64,000 bases of DNA from Pseudomonas syringae CC1557 (GCF_000452705.1 NZ_CP007014.1:5238501-5302500); one strand, 5' to 3'. Counted from the stretch's first letter, positions 40,753 to 50,783 are shown. Numbers and translations are program-made. Notes: generated from the letters alone by a model not told the origin.

Positions 40753-40850
40753 CTTTTACACGCCCTGTCGCTTCGAGATATACGCATCAGACGTTATCGC
40801 TTGAGCAATGCGCCATGGATGGACGCTGCCCGAGCCTCAAAGGAGCAACC

Positions 40851-41363
40851 ATGAGCCTGCCCAATCCCGCCGAACTGATTCGTCAGATGGCCACTGACCT
40901 GAACGCTCATCTGAGCAAGCGCGACATCAGCGAGCCCCGTTTCATTGGTATTCGCACGGGTGGCGTGTGGGTCGCCCAGGCGCTGCTCAAGGAGTTGGAC
41001 ACGCCTTCGCCGCTCGGCACCCTGGACGTGTCGTTCTACCGCGATGATTTCAGCCAGAACGGTCTGCACCCGCAAGTGCGCCCTTCGGAACTGCCTTTCG
41101 AGATCGAAGGCCAGCACCTGGTGCTGATCGACGACGTGCTGATGAGCGGCCGCACTGTCCGCGCCGCGCTCAACGAACTGTTCGATTACGGCCGCCCGGC
41201 CAGCGTCACGCTGGTCTGCCTGCTGGACCTGGACGCCGGTGAACTGCCGATCCGCCCGAATGTAGTCGGCGCAACCCTGTCGCTGGCCCCACACGAACGT
41301 ATCAAGCTGTCCGGCCCCGAACCGATGGCGCTCGAACTTCAAGACCTCTCCACCGCCCTTTAA
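40851..41363 (+). CDS. pyrR: Bifunctional pyr regulator / uracil phosphoribosyltransferase PyrR
   Basis: 170 aa, type I phosphoribosyltransferase fold with the PRPP loop [19 protein letters not shown] and [13 protein letters not shown]. In Pseudomonas PyrR is tied to pyrBC' expression. The ATG at 40851 follows AAAGGAGC; a frame open from 40749 overlaps yqgF and is not conserved. It lies 12 bp upstream of pyrB in an apparent pyrR-pyrB-pyrC' operon. Confidence 0.94.
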   Translation: MSLPNPAELIRQMATDLNAHLSKRDISEPRFIGIRTGGVWVAQALLKELDTPSPLGTLDVSFYRDDFSQNGLHPQVRPSELPFEIEGQHLVLIDDVLMSGRTVRAALNELFDYGRPASVTLVCLLDLDAGELPIRPNVVGATLSLAPHERIKLSGPEPMALELQDLSTAL

Positions 41364-41375
41364 GAGTCCATTGCG

Positions 41376-42380
41376 ATGACGCCTCTCGACGCCAAGCGCC
41401 CGCTGCAGCTCAACCATCAGGGCCAGCTGCGCCATTTTCTGTCTCTGGACGGCTTGCCACGCGAGCTGCTCACCGAAATCCTCGACACCGCAGACTCGTT
41501 CCTCGAAGTCGGCGCGCGAGCGGTGAAGAAGGTCCCGCTGTTGCGCGGCAAGACAGTGTGCAACGTGTTCTTCGAAAACTCGACACGCACCCGGACCACC
41601 TTCGAACTGGCGGCCCAGCGGCTGTCGGCCGACGTGATCACCCTGAACGTTTCCACTTCGTCCACCAGCAAGGGCGAAACGCTGTTCGACACCCTGCGCA
41701 ACCTTGAGGCGATGGCCGCCGACATGTTCGTCGTGCGCCACGCAGACTCGGGCGCAGCGCACTTCATTGCCGAGCACGTATGCCCGGACGTGGCGATCAT
41801 CAACGGCGGTGACGGCCGCCATGCCCACCCGACCCAGGGCATGCTCGACATGCTGACGATCCGTCGCCACAAAGGCGGCTTCGAGAACCTGTCGGTGGCC
41901 ATTGTCGGCGACATCCTGCATTCGCGCGTAGCGCGCTCCAACATGATCGCGCTCAAGGCACTGGGCTGCCCGGACATCCGCGTGATCGGGCCGAAAACCC
42001 TGCTGCCGATCGGCGTCGAGCAGTACGGCGTCAAGGTCTACACCGACCTCAACGAAGGGCTGAAGGACGTCGACGTGGTCATCATGCTGCGCCTGCAACG
42101 CGAGCGCATGACCGGCGGCCTGCTACCCAGCGAAGGCGAGTTCTATCGCCTGTTTGGTCTGACCACTGCGCGTCTGGCGGTTGCAAAACCGGACGCGATT
42201 GTCATGCACCCCGGCCCGATCAACCGCGGTGTGGAAATTGAATCGGCGGTGGCCGACGGAGCGCATTCGGTGATTCTCAATCAGGTGACCTACGGCATCG
42301 CCGTGCGCATGGCGGTGCTGTCCATGGCCATGAGCGGGCAAAACGCCCAACGACAATTCGAGCAGGAGAACGCCCAGTGA
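41376..42380 (+). CDS. pyrB: Aspartate carbamoyltransferase catalytic subunit
   Basis: First committed step of pyrimidine synthesis: carbamoyl phosphate plus aspartate. It has 334 aa, with the N-terminal extension typical of Pseudomonas PyrB, where it supports the dodecamer with pyrC'. Carbamoyl-phosphate site [17 protein letters not shown], mobile loop [21 protein letters not shown] and [12 protein letters not shown] are all present. It overlaps the pyrC' start by four bases (ATGA-type). Confidence 0.97.
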   Translation: MTPLDAKRPLQLNHQGQLRHFLSLDGLPRELLTEILDTADSFLEVGARAVKKVPLLRGKTVCNVFFENSTRTRTTFELAAQRLSADVITLNVSTSSTSKGETLFDTLRNLEAMAADMFVVRHADSGAAHFIAEHVCPDVAIINGGDGRHAHPTQGMLDMLTIRRHKGGFENLSVAIVGDILHSRVARSNMIALKALGCPDIRVIGPKTLLPIGVEQYGVKVYTDLNEGLKDVDVVIMLRLQRERMTGGLLPSEGEFYRLFGLTTARLAVAKPDAIVMHPGPINRGVEIESAVADGAHSVILNQVTYGIAVRMAVLSMAMSGQNAQRQFEQENAQ

Positions 42381-43648
42381 AGCTCAGCATCCTCGGCGCT
42401 CGCGTCATCGACCCGGCCAGCGGGCTGGATCAGATTACCGATCTGCATATTGAAGCAGGCAAACTTGCCGCGATTGGCGAGGCACCGACCGGTTTCGCGC
42501 CGATGCAAACCATCGATGCCAGTGGGCTGGTGGCCGCCCCCGGGCTGGTCGATCTCAATGTTTCCCTGCGCGAGCCGGGCTACAGCCGCAAAGGCAGCAT
42601 CGCCAGCGAAACCCGTGCGGCCGTTGCCGGCGGCGTGACCAGCGTGTGCTGCCCGCCACTTACCAAACCGGTACTCGACACGTCGGCAGTGGCCGAGCTG
42701 ATCCTCGACCGCGCACGCGAAGCCGGTTTCAGCAAGGTGTTCCCGATCGGTGCACTGAGCAAGGGCCTGGAAGGCGAGCAGCTGGCAGAACTGATCGCCC
42801 TGCGCGACGCAGGCTGTGTAGCGTTCGGCAACGGCCTGAGCAGCTTCAGCAACACCCGTACGCTGTGCCGGGCGCTGGAGTACGCAGCCACTTTCGACCT
42901 GACCGTGATTTTCAACTCTCAGGACCGTGACCTGGCCGAAGGTGGCCTGGCGCATGAAGGCCCGACCGCCAGCTTTCTGGGCCTGGCGGGCATTCCTGAA
43001 ACCGCCGAGACGGTGGCGCTGGCGCGTGATCTGCTGCTGGTCGAGCAAAGTGGCGTGCGTGCGCACTTCAGCCAGCTGACCAGCGCGCGAGGCGCGGCAT
43101 TGATCGCCCAGGCACAGGCACGCGGGTTACCGGTGACGGCGGATGTGGCGTTGTATCAGTTGATACTGACCGATGAAGCGCTGATCGATTTTTCCAGCCT
43201 GTATCACGTTCAGCCACCACTGCGCACCCGGGCGGACCGCGATGGCCTGCGTGAGGCTGTGAAGTCGGGGATTATTCAGGCGATATCGAGCCACCACCAG
43301 CCGCACGAGCGCGATGCCAAGCTGGCACCCTTCGGCGCTACCGAGCCGGGCATCAGCAGTGTGGAGCTGTTGTTGCCACTGGCGATGACCCTGGTCGAAG
43401 ACGGCCTGCTGGACTTGCCAACCCTGCTCGCCCGCCTGAGCAGCGGCCCCGCCGCCGCCTTGCGCCTGCCTGCAGGCAAACTGAGCGCTAGCTCACCCGC
43501 GGACATCGTGCTGTTCGATCCCGCTGCGTCGACCCTTGCCGGAGAAACCTGGCTGTCAAAAGGCGAAAACTGCCCCTTCATCGGCCACTGCCTGCCGGGC
43601 TCGGTACGCTACACACTGGTGGATGGACGGATCAGCTACAGCCGGTGA
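42377..43648 (+). CDS. pyrC': Inactive dihydroorotase homologue PyrC' (ATCase structural subunit)
   Basis: 423 aa dihydroorotase-fold protein that has lost catalysis. The zinc-binding H-x-H of active enzymes is N61-V-S63 in [13 protein letters not shown], and the metal-binding Asp of the usual DHAPH is Ser in ISSHHQPH. In Pseudomonas this paralogue is required only to assemble active aspartate carbamoyltransferase with PyrB. The four-base overlap with pyrB fits co-assembly. It is followed by a strong terminator. Confidence 0.94.
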   Translation: MKLSILGARVIDPASGLDQITDLHIEAGKLAAIGEAPTGFAPMQTIDASGLVAAPGLVDLNVSLREPGYSRKGSIASETRAAVAGGVTSVCCPPLTKPVLDTSAVAELILDRAREAGFSKVFPIGALSKGLEGEQLAELIALRDAGCVAFGNGLSSFSNTRTLCRALEYAATFDLTVIFNSQDRDLAEGGLAHEGPTASFLGLAGIPETAETVALARDLLLVEQSGVRAHFSQLTSARGAALIAQAQARGLPVTADVALYQLILTDEALIDFSSLYHVQPPLRTRADRDGLREAVKSGIIQAISSHHQPHERDAKLAPFGATEPGISSVELLLPLAMTLVEDGLLDLPTLLARLSSGPAAALRLPAGKLSASSPADIVLFDPAASTLAGETWLSKGENCPFIGHCLPGSVRYTLVDGRISYSR

Positions 43649-43660
43649 GGCAAGCGCGCT

Positions 43661-43700
43661 GTTCTCCGCGCTCTGATGAGCGTGGAGAACGGTTTTTTTT
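43661..43700 (+). terminator. Rho-independent terminator of pyrR-pyrB-pyrC'
   Basis: A 13-bp stem (GTTCTCCGCGCTC / GAGCGTGGAGAAC, one mismatch), loop TGAT, then GG and eight T. It starts 12 bp after the pyrC' stop. Confidence 0.9.
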
Positions 43701-43715
43701 GTTGGAGCGAACTTG

Positions 43716-43854
43716 CAACTATCGTGCGACGCTCCGCGTCGGCATGCCGTTCTGGACGCTCTGCGTCCGATCCTGAATCCATGGCGAGGCGCAGATCTGT
43801 GACGCGGAGCGTCACGACAGGCATTCACACGCTGGAGCGTGAGGAACGATAGCT
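43716..43854 (+). repeat. Palindrome-rich intergenic repeat, copy 3
   Basis: One nearly full unit: ATCGT, GACGC-TCC-GCGTC, GGACGC-TCT-GCGTCC, a less conserved linker, GACGC-GGA-GCGTC, then GAGCGTGAGGAACGAT. It lies between the convergent pyrC' and TM2 genes. Confidence 0.85.
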
Positions 43855-43863
43855 CTGTAACCA

Positions 43864-44268
43864 TCAACCGCGCTGGGCGTTCTTCATCGAGATCTGGTCA
43901 TTCATTGTCCAGAAGTCATACAGAATGCCCACCAGAAACAACCCGCCGGTAAACAGGTAGATGAGACCGGTGATCCACTTGCCCTGGTACATGCGGTGTA
44001 CACCAAACAGGCCAAGGAAGGTCAGCAGCACCCACGCCACGCTGTAATCGATGGCGCCGGGGGTGAAGCGCAAGTCGGCCTCGCGATCCATCGACGGGAT
44101 CAGAAACAGGTCGATCAGCCAGCCGATACCAAACAAGCCAAACGTGAAGAACCAAATAGTCCCGGTCACTGGCTTGCCATAGTAGAAACGATGCGCCCCG
44201 AGAAACCCGAAAATCCACATCAGATAGCCCATCACCTTGCTGTGTGTGTCAGAACGATAGCCGTTCAT
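43864..44268 (-). CDS. TM2-domain membrane protein
   Basis: 134 aa with a duplicated TM2-like pattern: KVMGYLMWIFGFLGAHRFYYGKP (start GYL..GAHRFY) with GLFGIGWLIDLFLIP, then AWVLLTFLGLFGVHRMYQGKW with GGLFLVGILYDFWTM. There are about four membrane helices. The function of the family is unknown. The ATG at 44268 is chosen by where the domain begins; the frame runs open to 44472 without conservation. Divergent from the NlpC/P60 gene with a 250-bp spacer in which I see no clear motif. Confidence 0.85.
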   Translation of the reverse strand: MNGYRSDTHSKVMGYLMWIFGFLGAHRFYYGKPVTGTIWFFTFGLFGIGWLIDLFLIPSMDREADLRFTPGAIDYSVAWVLLTFLGLFGVHRMYQGKWITGLIYLFTGGLFLVGILYDFWTMNDQISMKNAQRG

Positions 44269-44518
44269 TTTTACCCTCTCTGCGCTGATAGAAAAAAATA
44301 CATAACAAATTTGTGACTTGGTTTCGCCATTCCGACGTATGGCAGTCGAGGCAGTTTTATGCCGCCAAGCCCTTGTCGCTAAAGGGATTAGCGAAAAAAG
44401 AGAAAGAGTCTGTCGCATAAAACGTAACGATACCAGTGTGATGCACTCGACAAATGGGGCCAGTTTTTTCAAAAAAGCTGTTATAAAGTTGCGCGCTGAC
44501 CACTACGAGCCCTGCCGA

Positions 44519-45193
44519 ATGCGTCCTTTTTTCAAGACATGGCTAACCATTTGCCTATTTGTGCCACTGGCCGCCCACGCCACCAATCGTGAGCAACAAC
44601 TTCCTGCGAGCTTCACGGGCTACACCGCCAAAAGTCACTCTTCACCGGCACTCGCGACTCGCGCTGCACCCCAGGAAGCCACTACAACCCGAATCCATAC
44701 TGGCAACACCCGCACGGTCCAGAAGCCGCTTTCCCGCAAGAACGCCAACAAGGCGGCCTTGCAGGCTTCCGTTCCGGCCAAACAGGGCAGCGCCGTTGTA
44801 AAACGCGCCCTGCAGGCAGTCGGAACGCCTTATCGCTGGGGCGGCACCACGCCCGGCAAAGGGCTGGATTGCAGCGGTCTGGTCAAATACGCCTACACGG
44901 ACGTCCGTGAAGTCGACCTGCCGCGCACCTCCAACGCAATGGCCCAGGGTCACGGTCAGACCGTCGATCGCAAGGACCTGAAACCGGGTGATCTGCTGTT
45001 CTTCAACATCAAGAGCCGCAACATCAACCACGTCGCCATTTACCTGGGCGACAACAAGTTCGTTCATGCGCCGCGCCGTGGCAAGGCTGTTACTGTCGAT
45101 ACGCTGAACAAACCGTATTGGAACAGTCACTACAAGATCGCCAAGCGTGTGTTGCCCAAGCAGTCAGGACAGATGCGCGTCGTTCAGCGCTGA
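44519..45193 (+). CDS. NlpC/P60-family cell-wall endopeptidase
   Basis: 224 aa secreted peptidoglycan hydrolase that cleaves stem peptides. A Sec signal peptide (1-21, ending AAHA, no lipobox) and a low-complexity Thr/Ala/Lys linker (about 30-90) precede the NlpC/P60 domain. That domain has the catalytic Cys118 in GLDCSGLVKYAY, the His171 in INHVAIYLGDNKFVHAP, and PYRWGGTTPGKG. The start at 44519 gives the signal peptide directly. It is monocistronic, with its own terminator. Confidence 0.92.
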   Translation: MRPFFKTWLTICLFVPLAAHATNREQQLPASFTGYTAKSHSSPALATRAAPQEATTTRIHTGNTRTVQKPLSRKNANKAALQASVPAKQGSAVVKRALQAVGTPYRWGGTTPGKGLDCSGLVKYAYTDVREVDLPRTSNAMAQGHGQTVDRKDLKPGDLLFFNIKSRNINHVAIYLGDNKFVHAPRRGKAVTVDTLNKPYWNSHYKIAKRVLPKQSGQMRVVQR

Positions 45194-45208
45194 TCTCTGC
45201 CTGACAAA

Positions 45209-45240
45209 AAAGGGGCCATGAATTCGTTCATGGCCCCTTT
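45209..45240. terminator. Bidirectional rho-independent terminator
   Basis: A perfect 14-bp stem (AAAGGGGCCATGAA / TTCATGGCCCCTTT) with a TTCG tetraloop, A-rich on one side and T-rich on the other. It serves the convergent NlpC/P60 gene and pilT. Confidence 0.95.
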
Positions 45241-45276
45241 TCATTTCTGCCAGATCAGCGTTGCACCCGGCGCAGG

Positions 45277-46311
45277 TCAGAAGTTATCCGGCACCTTGGC
45301 CCGCTCGCGTGCGCTCTCGCGGGTGATCAAGCCCTTCTTGACCAGATCAGCCAGGCACATATCCAGCGTCTGCATGCCAACCGAGCCGCCGGTCTGGATC
45401 GACGAATACATTTGCGCCACCTTGTCCTCGCGAATCAGGTTACGAATCGCCGGGGTGCCCATCATGATTTCGTGCGCGGCCACTCGTCCGCCGCCGACTT
45501 TCTTGAGCAACGCTTGCGAAACCACCGCATGCAGTGATTCAGAGAGCATCGAGCGAATCATCGACTTTTCCTGGGCCGGAAACACGTCCACGATCCGGTC
45601 GATGGTCTTTGCCGCCGACGTGGTGTGCAGCGTGCCGAATACCAGGTGGCCGGTTTCCGCAGCGGTCAAGGCCAGCCGAATGGTCTCCAGGTCGCGCATC
45701 TCACCGACCAGAATCACATCCGGGTCCTCACGCAGGGCCGAGCGCAGGGCTTCCGAGAAGCCCAGCGTATCGCGGTGTACCTCACGCTGGTTGACCAGGC
45801 ACTTCTTGGACTCGTGGACGAATTCGATCGGGTCTTCGATGGTCAGGATATGGTGATGCTTGTTGCAATTGAGGTAGTCGATCATGGCCGCAAGGGTTGT
45901 CGACTTGCCTGAACCGGTCGGCCCGGTGACCAGAATCAGGCCGCGCGCCACGTCGGTAATCTTCCGAAACACACTGCCCATGCCCAAGTCTTCCATGCTC
46001 AGGATTTTCGAGGGAATGGTTCGGAATACCGCGCCCGCACCGCGATTCTGGTTGAATGCGTTGACCCTGAAACGCGCCACACCCGGAACTTCAAAGGAAA
46101 AGTCGGTTTCCAGACGCTCCTCGAAATCCTGACGCTGCTTGTCGTTCATGATGTCGTAGATCAGCGCCTTGACCTCCTTCGCGTCCAGCGGGGGCAGGTT
46201 AATGCGCCGCACATCACCATCGACACGGATCATCGGCGGCAGACCTGCAGAGAGGTGCAAGTCCGACGCGCCCTGTTTGGCACTGAAGGCCAGCAGCTCG
46301 GTAATATCCAT
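45277..46311 (-). CDS. pilT: Type IV pilus retraction ATPase PilT
   Basis: Hexameric cytoplasmic ATPase that depolymerises pili for twitching. It has 344 aa, nearly identical in pattern to P. aeruginosa PilT: MDITELLAFSAKQGASDLHL, Walker A GPTGSGKST (about 130-140), Walker B ILVGEMRDLET, His box FGTLHTTSA, and an intact C-terminus ending KVPDNF. The ATG at 46311 is chosen for the conserved MDITELL; a start at 46323 would add four residues. Divergent from yggS. No pilU follows. Confidence 0.97.
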   Translation of the reverse strand: MDITELLAFSAKQGASDLHLSAGLPPMIRVDGDVRRINLPPLDAKEVKALIYDIMNDKQRQDFEERLETDFSFEVPGVARFRVNAFNQNRGAGAVFRTIPSKILSMEDLGMGSVFRKITDVARGLILVTGPTGSGKSTTLAAMIDYLNCNKHHHILTIEDPIEFVHESKKCLVNQREVHRDTLGFSEALRSALREDPDVILVGEMRDLETIRLALTAAETGHLVFGTLHTTSAAKTIDRIVDVFPAQEKSMIRSMLSESLHAVVSQALLKKVGGGRVAAHEIMMGTPAIRNLIREDKVAQMYSSIQTGGSVGMQTLDMCLADLVKKGLITRESARERAKVPDNF

Positions 46312-46366
46312 ACAGCTCCTCAATCACATAGAATGCCGCAGACCTTAGCCTGACTGGCGCAAATCA

Positions 46367-47053
46367 ATGTCCACGATAGCAGCGAACATTTCAACGCTCG
46401 AACAGCGAATTCGCGACGCAGCCCTCGCGGCTGACCGCGATCCGGCGTCCGTCGGCCTGTTGGCCGTGAGTAAAACCAAGCCCGCCACCGACCTGCGTGA
46501 AGCTTACACCGCAGGCCTGCGCGATTTTGGCGAAAATTATTTGCAGGAAGCACTCGCGAAACAGGCCGAACTGAGCGACCTGCCCTTGTGCTGGCACTTC
46601 ATCGGCCCCATTCAATCGAACAAGACGCGCGCTATCGCCGAAAACTTCGCCTGGGTGCATTCAGTGGATCGCCTGAAAATTGCTCAACGCCTGTCCGAAC
46701 AGCGGCCCGAAGCACTGGAGCCGCTGAACATCTGCATCCAGGTCAATGTCAGCGGCGAAGCCAGCAAGTCGGGCTGCGCGCCTCAGGACTTGCCTGGGCT
46801 GGCAGCCGCTATCAGCGCCCTGCCACGGCTGAAGCTCCGTGGGCTGATGGCGATTCCCGAACCGACGGATGATCCTGTCGAGCAGGCGGCATCATTCGCC
46901 GCCGTACGTACCTTGCAGGAGCAGCTGGGCCTGCCACTCGACACACTGTCCATGGGCATGAGCCACGATCTGGAAGCCGCCATCGCACAAGGCGCAACCT
47001 GGGTGCGAATCGGCACCGCCCTTTTTGGCGCTCGCGACTATGGGCAGCCATAA
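46367..47053 (+). CDS. yggS: PLP homeostasis protein YggS
   Basis: 228 aa single-domain alanine-racemase-fold protein binding pyridoxal phosphate. Conserved stretches are LLAVSKTKPATDLREAY (PLP Lys), FGENYLQEALAKQ, WHFIGPIQSNKTRAIAE, MSMGMSHDLEAAIAQGATWVRIGTALFG. It controls PLP pools and does not act as an enzyme. It is upstream of proC, 52 bp apart, a linkage conserved in proteobacteria. Confidence 0.95.
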   Translation: MSTIAANISTLEQRIRDAALAADRDPASVGLLAVSKTKPATDLREAYTAGLRDFGENYLQEALAKQAELSDLPLCWHFIGPIQSNKTRAIAENFAWVHSVDRLKIAQRLSEQRPEALEPLNICIQVNVSGEASKSGCAPQDLPGLAAAISALPRLKLRGLMAIPEPTDDPVEQAASFAAVRTLQEQLGLPLDTLSMGMSHDLEAAIAQGATWVRIGTALFGARDYGQP

Positions 47054-47105
47054 CGTTGCAGACACTGAATTTGCACACCCTGAATTTGCATAAAGGAACC
47101 CTGAA

Positions 47106-47924
47106 ATGAGCAAGACGCGTATCGCCTTTGTCGGCGCCGGACACATGGCAGCCAGCCTGATCGGCGGCCTGCGCGCCCAAGGTGTGGAGGCAGCCCTGAT
47201 CTGCGCCAGCGCGCCAGGTGCCGAAACACGCGAGCGGATTTCCGCAGAACACGGCATCAAGGTATTCGCCGACAATGCCGAGGCCGTCAAAGACGCTGAC
47301 GTGGTGGTGCTGGCGGTCAAGCCGCAGATGATGAAAAGCGTCTGCCAGGCACTGAAATCCAGTCTTGAGCCTGATCAGTTGATCGTGTCGGTTGCGGCCG
47401 GCATTACCTGCGCCAGCCTTACGCAGTGGCTGGGCGAGCGCCCTGTCGTGCGCTGCATGCCCAATACGCCGTCATTGCTGCGTCAGGGTGCCAGCGGGCT
47501 GTACGCGACCGACAAGGTGACGCCAGCGCAACATGAGCAGGCCGAGCAGTTACTGGCTGCGGTCGGCATCGCAGTCTGGGTCGAGCAGGAAAAACACATG
47601 GACGCTGTTACGGCAGTGTCCGGCAGTGGTCCGGCGTATTTCTTTTTGATGATGGAAGCGATGACAGCGGCAGGCGTGAAACTGGGCCTGCCGGAGGACA
47701 TCGCTAAAAAGCTGACCCTGCAAACCGCGCTGGGCTCGGCTCTGATCGCGACCGGCAGCGAGGTGGACGCAGGCGAGCTGCGGCGTCGTGTCGCCTCGCC
47801 AGGCGGGACCACCGAGGCTGCGATCAAGGCATTCCAGACGGGCGGTTTTGAAGCGCTGGTGGAAACTGCGCTGACCGCCGCCGATCACCGGGCAGCCGAA
47901 CTGGCTGAACAACTGGGCAAATAA
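47106..47924 (+). CDS. proC: Pyrroline-5-carboxylate reductase
   Basis: Last step of proline synthesis, reducing P5C with NADPH. It has 272 aa, standard length. The dinucleotide loop is FVGAGHMAASLIGGL, followed by VLAVKPQMM, MPNTPSLLRQGASG, VSGSGPAYFFLMMEAM and RRRVASPGGTTEAAI. A GGAA ribosome site precedes the ATG. It lies between yggS and yggT in a three-gene run. Confidence 0.97.
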   Translation: MSKTRIAFVGAGHMAASLIGGLRAQGVEAALICASAPGAETRERISAEHGIKVFADNAEAVKDADVVVLAVKPQMMKSVCQALKSSLEPDQLIVSVAAGITCASLTQWLGERPVVRCMPNTPSLLRQGASGLYATDKVTPAQHEQAEQLLAAVGIAVWVEQEKHMDAVTAVSGSGPAYFFLMMEAMTAAGVKLGLPEDIAKKLTLQTALGSALIATGSEVDAGELRRRVASPGGTTEAAIKAFQTGGFEALVETALTAADHRAAELAEQLGK

Positions 47925-47949
47925 TTTAGATTTTTTCTGGAGCAGATTG

Positions 47950-48540
47950 ATGATCGGATTGAACACCGCTGCAATTTACGTCCTGCAAACGCTCGGCAGT
48001 CTGTACCTGCTGATCGTTCTGATGCGCTTCGTACTGCAACTGGTGCGGGCCAACTTCTACAACCCGCTGTGCCAGTTCATCGTGCGCGCCACACAACCAC
48101 TGCTCAAGCCGCTGCGGCGTATCATTCCCAGCCTGTTCGGGCTGGACATGTCGTCGCTGGTGCTGGCGATCATCGTGCAGATGGTCCTGATGGCGCTGAC
48201 CTTGCTGCTGATGTTCGGCACCACCGGCGATCCGCTGCACTTGCTGCTCTGGTCGATCATTAGCGTGACTGCACTGTTCCTGAAGATCTTCTTCTTTGCC
48301 CTGATCATCAGCGTGATCCTGTCGTGGGTCGCCCCGGCCAGCCACAACCCTGGCGCGGAACTGGTCAACCAGATCTGCGAACCTGCCCTGGCACCGTTCC
48401 GCAAGATCGTCCCGAACCTGGGCGGCCTGGATATCTCGCCGATCCTGGCGTTCCTGGTCCTCAAACTGCTGGACATGCTGGTCATCAACAACCTCGCCGC
48501 CATGAGCGGCATGCCGGATGTGCTGCGCCTGTTGATGTAA
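47950..48540 (+). CDS. yggT: YggT-family membrane protein
   Basis: 196 aa with two repeated YGGT units, each with two membrane helices (LQTLGSLYLLIVLMRFVLQLV-like first helix; FFFALIISVILSWVAP later) and N-P-x-CQF-type loops (NFYNPLCQFIVRATQPLLKPLRRIIP; NQICEPALAPFRKIVPNLGGLDISP). Its function is uncertain; the family is linked to cell division or osmotic behaviour. The ATG at 47950 follows TGGAGCAG. Repeats follow. Confidence 0.92.
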   Translation: MIGLNTAAIYVLQTLGSLYLLIVLMRFVLQLVRANFYNPLCQFIVRATQPLLKPLRRIIPSLFGLDMSSLVLAIIVQMVLMALTLLLMFGTTGDPLHLLLWSIISVTALFLKIFFFALIISVILSWVAPASHNPGAELVNQICEPALAPFRKIVPNLGGLDISPILAFLVLKLLDMLVINNLAAMSGMPDVLRLLM

Positions 48541-48885
48541 GCGAACTCCGTGACTATCGTACCGACGCTCCGCGTCGGTACGCCTTTCTGGACGCTCTGC
48601 GTCCAACCCTGAGCAGGCGGCGCGGCGCAGATCTGTGTCGCGGAGCGTCACCCAAGGCATTCCCACGCGGGAGCGTGAGGAACGATCACCTCAGCTATCG
48701 TGCGACGCTCCGCGTCGCCATACCGTTCTGGACGCTCTGCGTCCGACCTTGAGTCCGTGGTACAGCGCAGATGTGTGACGCGGAGCGTCACCCAAGGCAT
48801 TCCCACGCGGGAGCGTGAGGAACGATCACCTCAACTATCGTGCGACGCTCCGCGTCGCCACGCCGTTCTGGACGCTCTGCGTCCT
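48541..48885 (+). repeat. Palindrome-rich intergenic repeat, copy 4 (tandem, about 2.5 units)
   Basis: The longest block: three ATCGT + GACGC-TCC-GCGTC + GGACGC-TCT-GCGTCC modules (starting about 48554, 48697 and 48836) separated by two GACGC-GGA-GCGTC + GAGCGTGAGGAACGAT modules. The unit period is about 140 bp. It fills most of the 445-bp gap between yggT and metX. The remaining 100 bp up to metX show no further structure. Confidence 0.85.
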
Positions 48886-48985
48886 GTCCCGAGGTTGCTG
48901 CTGATTTGCGCCCGACAACATCCCTTATTGCCGCTGCACCCCGCGGTCTTTAGACTTACGCCTCATTCACGCGAGAGCAGGGTCG

Positions 48986-50125
48986 ATGCCCACGGTATTC
49001 CCCCACGATTCTGTCGGACTGGTCACACCGCAAACCGCGCATTTCAGCGAGCCACTGGCGCTGGCCTGCGGTCGTTCGTTGCCAGCCTATGACCTGATTT
49101 ACGAAACCTACGGTCAACTCAACGCCGCACGCAGCAATGCCGTGCTGATCTGTCATGCGCTGTCCGGGCATCACCATGCCGCTGGCTTTCACAGCGCCGA
49201 TGACCGCAAACCGGGCTGGTGGGACAGTTGCATCGGTCCCGGCAAGCCGGTCGACACCCACAAATTCTTCGTCGTCAGCCTCAACAATCTGGGTGGCTGC
49301 AACGGCTCGACCGGCCCAAGCAGCATCGACCCGGACACCGGCAAGCCGTTCGGTGCCAACTTCCCGGTCGTGACTGTCGAAGACTGGGTCAACAGCCAGG
49401 CCCGGTTAGCCGATTTGCTTGGCATCGACACGTGGGCAGCGGTGATCGGCGGCAGTCTGGGCGGCATGCAGGCGCTGCAATGGACCATCAGTTACCCGGA
49501 TCGCGTGCGCCACTGCCTGGCAATCGCTTCGGCCCCCAAGCTTTCGGCACAGAACATCGCCTTCAACGAAGTCGCACGTCAGGCGATTCTCACCGATCCG
49601 GAATTCCACGGCGGCTCGTTCCAGGAGCGCGGCGTGATTCCCAAGCGCGGGCTGATGCTGGCGCGGATGGTCGGGCACATCACTTACCTGTCCGATGATT
49701 CGATGGGCGAGAAATTCGGCCGAGGCCTGAAAAGCGAAAAACTCAACTACGATTTTCACAGTGTCGAGTTTCAGGTCGAAAGCTACCTGCGTTATCAAGG
49801 CGAGGAGTTTTCCGGTCGTTTCGACGCCAATACCTACCTGTTGATGACCAAAGCGCTGGATTACTTCGACCCTGCCGCGAACTTCAACGATGACCTGGCC
49901 AAGACATTCGCCAACGCGACGGCGAAGTTCTGCGTGATGTCGTTCACCACCGACTGGCGCTTCTCGCCAGCCCGTTCGCGGGAACTGGTGGACGCCCTGA
50001 TGGCGGCCCGCAAGGACGTCTGCTACCTGGAAATCGATGCGCCGCAAGGGCACGACGCCTTCCTGATCCCGATTCCGCGCTACTTGCAGGCTTTCGGTAA
50101 TTACATGAACCGAATTTCGTTGTGA
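48986..50125 (+). CDS. metX: Homoserine O-acyltransferase MetX
   Basis: First methionine-specific step: acylation of homoserine (succinyl-CoA is the donor in pseudomonads studied; not readable from sequence alone). It has 379 aa with an alpha/beta-hydrolase fold and nucleophile Ser157 in [11 protein letters not shown]. Also seen are [28 protein letters not shown] and the C-terminal His in GHDAFLIP. It is followed after 7 bp by metW, the usual pair. Confidence 0.96.
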   Translation: MPTVFPHDSVGLVTPQTAHFSEPLALACGRSLPAYDLIYETYGQLNAARSNAVLICHALSGHHHAAGFHSADDRKPGWWDSCIGPGKPVDTHKFFVVSLNNLGGCNGSTGPSSIDPDTGKPFGANFPVVTVEDWVNSQARLADLLGIDTWAAVIGGSLGGMQALQWTISYPDRVRHCLAIASAPKLSAQNIAFNEVARQAILTDPEFHGGSFQERGVIPKRGLMLARMVGHITYLSDDSMGEKFGRGLKSEKLNYDFHSVEFQVESYLRYQGEEFSGRFDANTYLLMTKALDYFDPAANFNDDLAKTFANATAKFCVMSFTTDWRFSPARSRELVDALMAARKDVCYLEIDAPQGHDAFLIPIPRYLQAFGNYMNRISL

Positions 50126-50132
50126 GGACGTC

Positions 50133-50753
50133 ATGAGAGCCGATCTGGAAATCATCCAGGAATGGATTCCCGCAGGCAGCCGCGTGCTTGACCTGGGCTG
50201 CGGCGACGGCGAATTGCTGACCTGGCTGCGTGACAACAAGCAGGTTACCGGCTACGGGCTGGAAAACGATGCGGCAAACATCGCCGAGTGTGTCGCCAAA
50301 GGCATCAATGTCATTGAGCAAGACCTCGACAAGGGGCTGGGCAATTTTGCCAGCAACAGCTTTGACGTGGTGGTCATGACCCAGGCCCTGCAAGCCGTAC
50401 ATTACCCGGACCGAATCCTCGACGAGATGCTGCGCGTCGGCCGCCAGTGCATTATCACCTTCCCGAACTTCGGCCACTGGCGCTGCCGCTGGTATCTGGC
50501 GAGCAAGGGCCGCATGCCGGTGTCCGAGTTCCTGCCGTACACCTGGTACAACACGCCGAACATTCACTTCTGCACCTTCGGCGACTTCGAAGAGCTGTGC
50601 CGTGAGCGCGATGCCCAGGTGCTCGACAGACTGGCGGTCGATCAGCAGCACCGTCACGGCTGGGCCAGCAAACTATGGCCCAACCTGCTGGGCGAAATCG
50701 GCATTTACCGGGTCACCAGCCCAGGGCTGGCGGACCACCGGATTGCCGTTTAA
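50133..50753 (+). CDS. metW: Methionine biosynthesis protein MetW
   Basis: 206 aa class I SAM-dependent methyltransferase-like protein: VLDLGCGDGELLTWL (SAM loop, about 20-34), FDVVVMTQALQAVHYPD and FPNFGHWRCRWYLASKGRMP. It works with MetX in methionine synthesis; the exact activity is not settled. It shares the metX operon. Confidence 0.95.
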   Translation: MRADLEIIQEWIPAGSRVLDLGCGDGELLTWLRDNKQVTGYGLENDAANIAECVAKGINVIEQDLDKGLGNFASNSFDVVVMTQALQAVHYPDRILDEMLRVGRQCIITFPNFGHWRCRWYLASKGRMPVSEFLPYTWYNTPNIHFCTFGDFEELCRERDAQVLDRLAVDQQHRHGWASKLWPNLLGEIGIYRVTSPGLADHRIAV

Positions 50754-50783
50754 CCGATCGTTTTCAAGCACCACGACAGGCCA

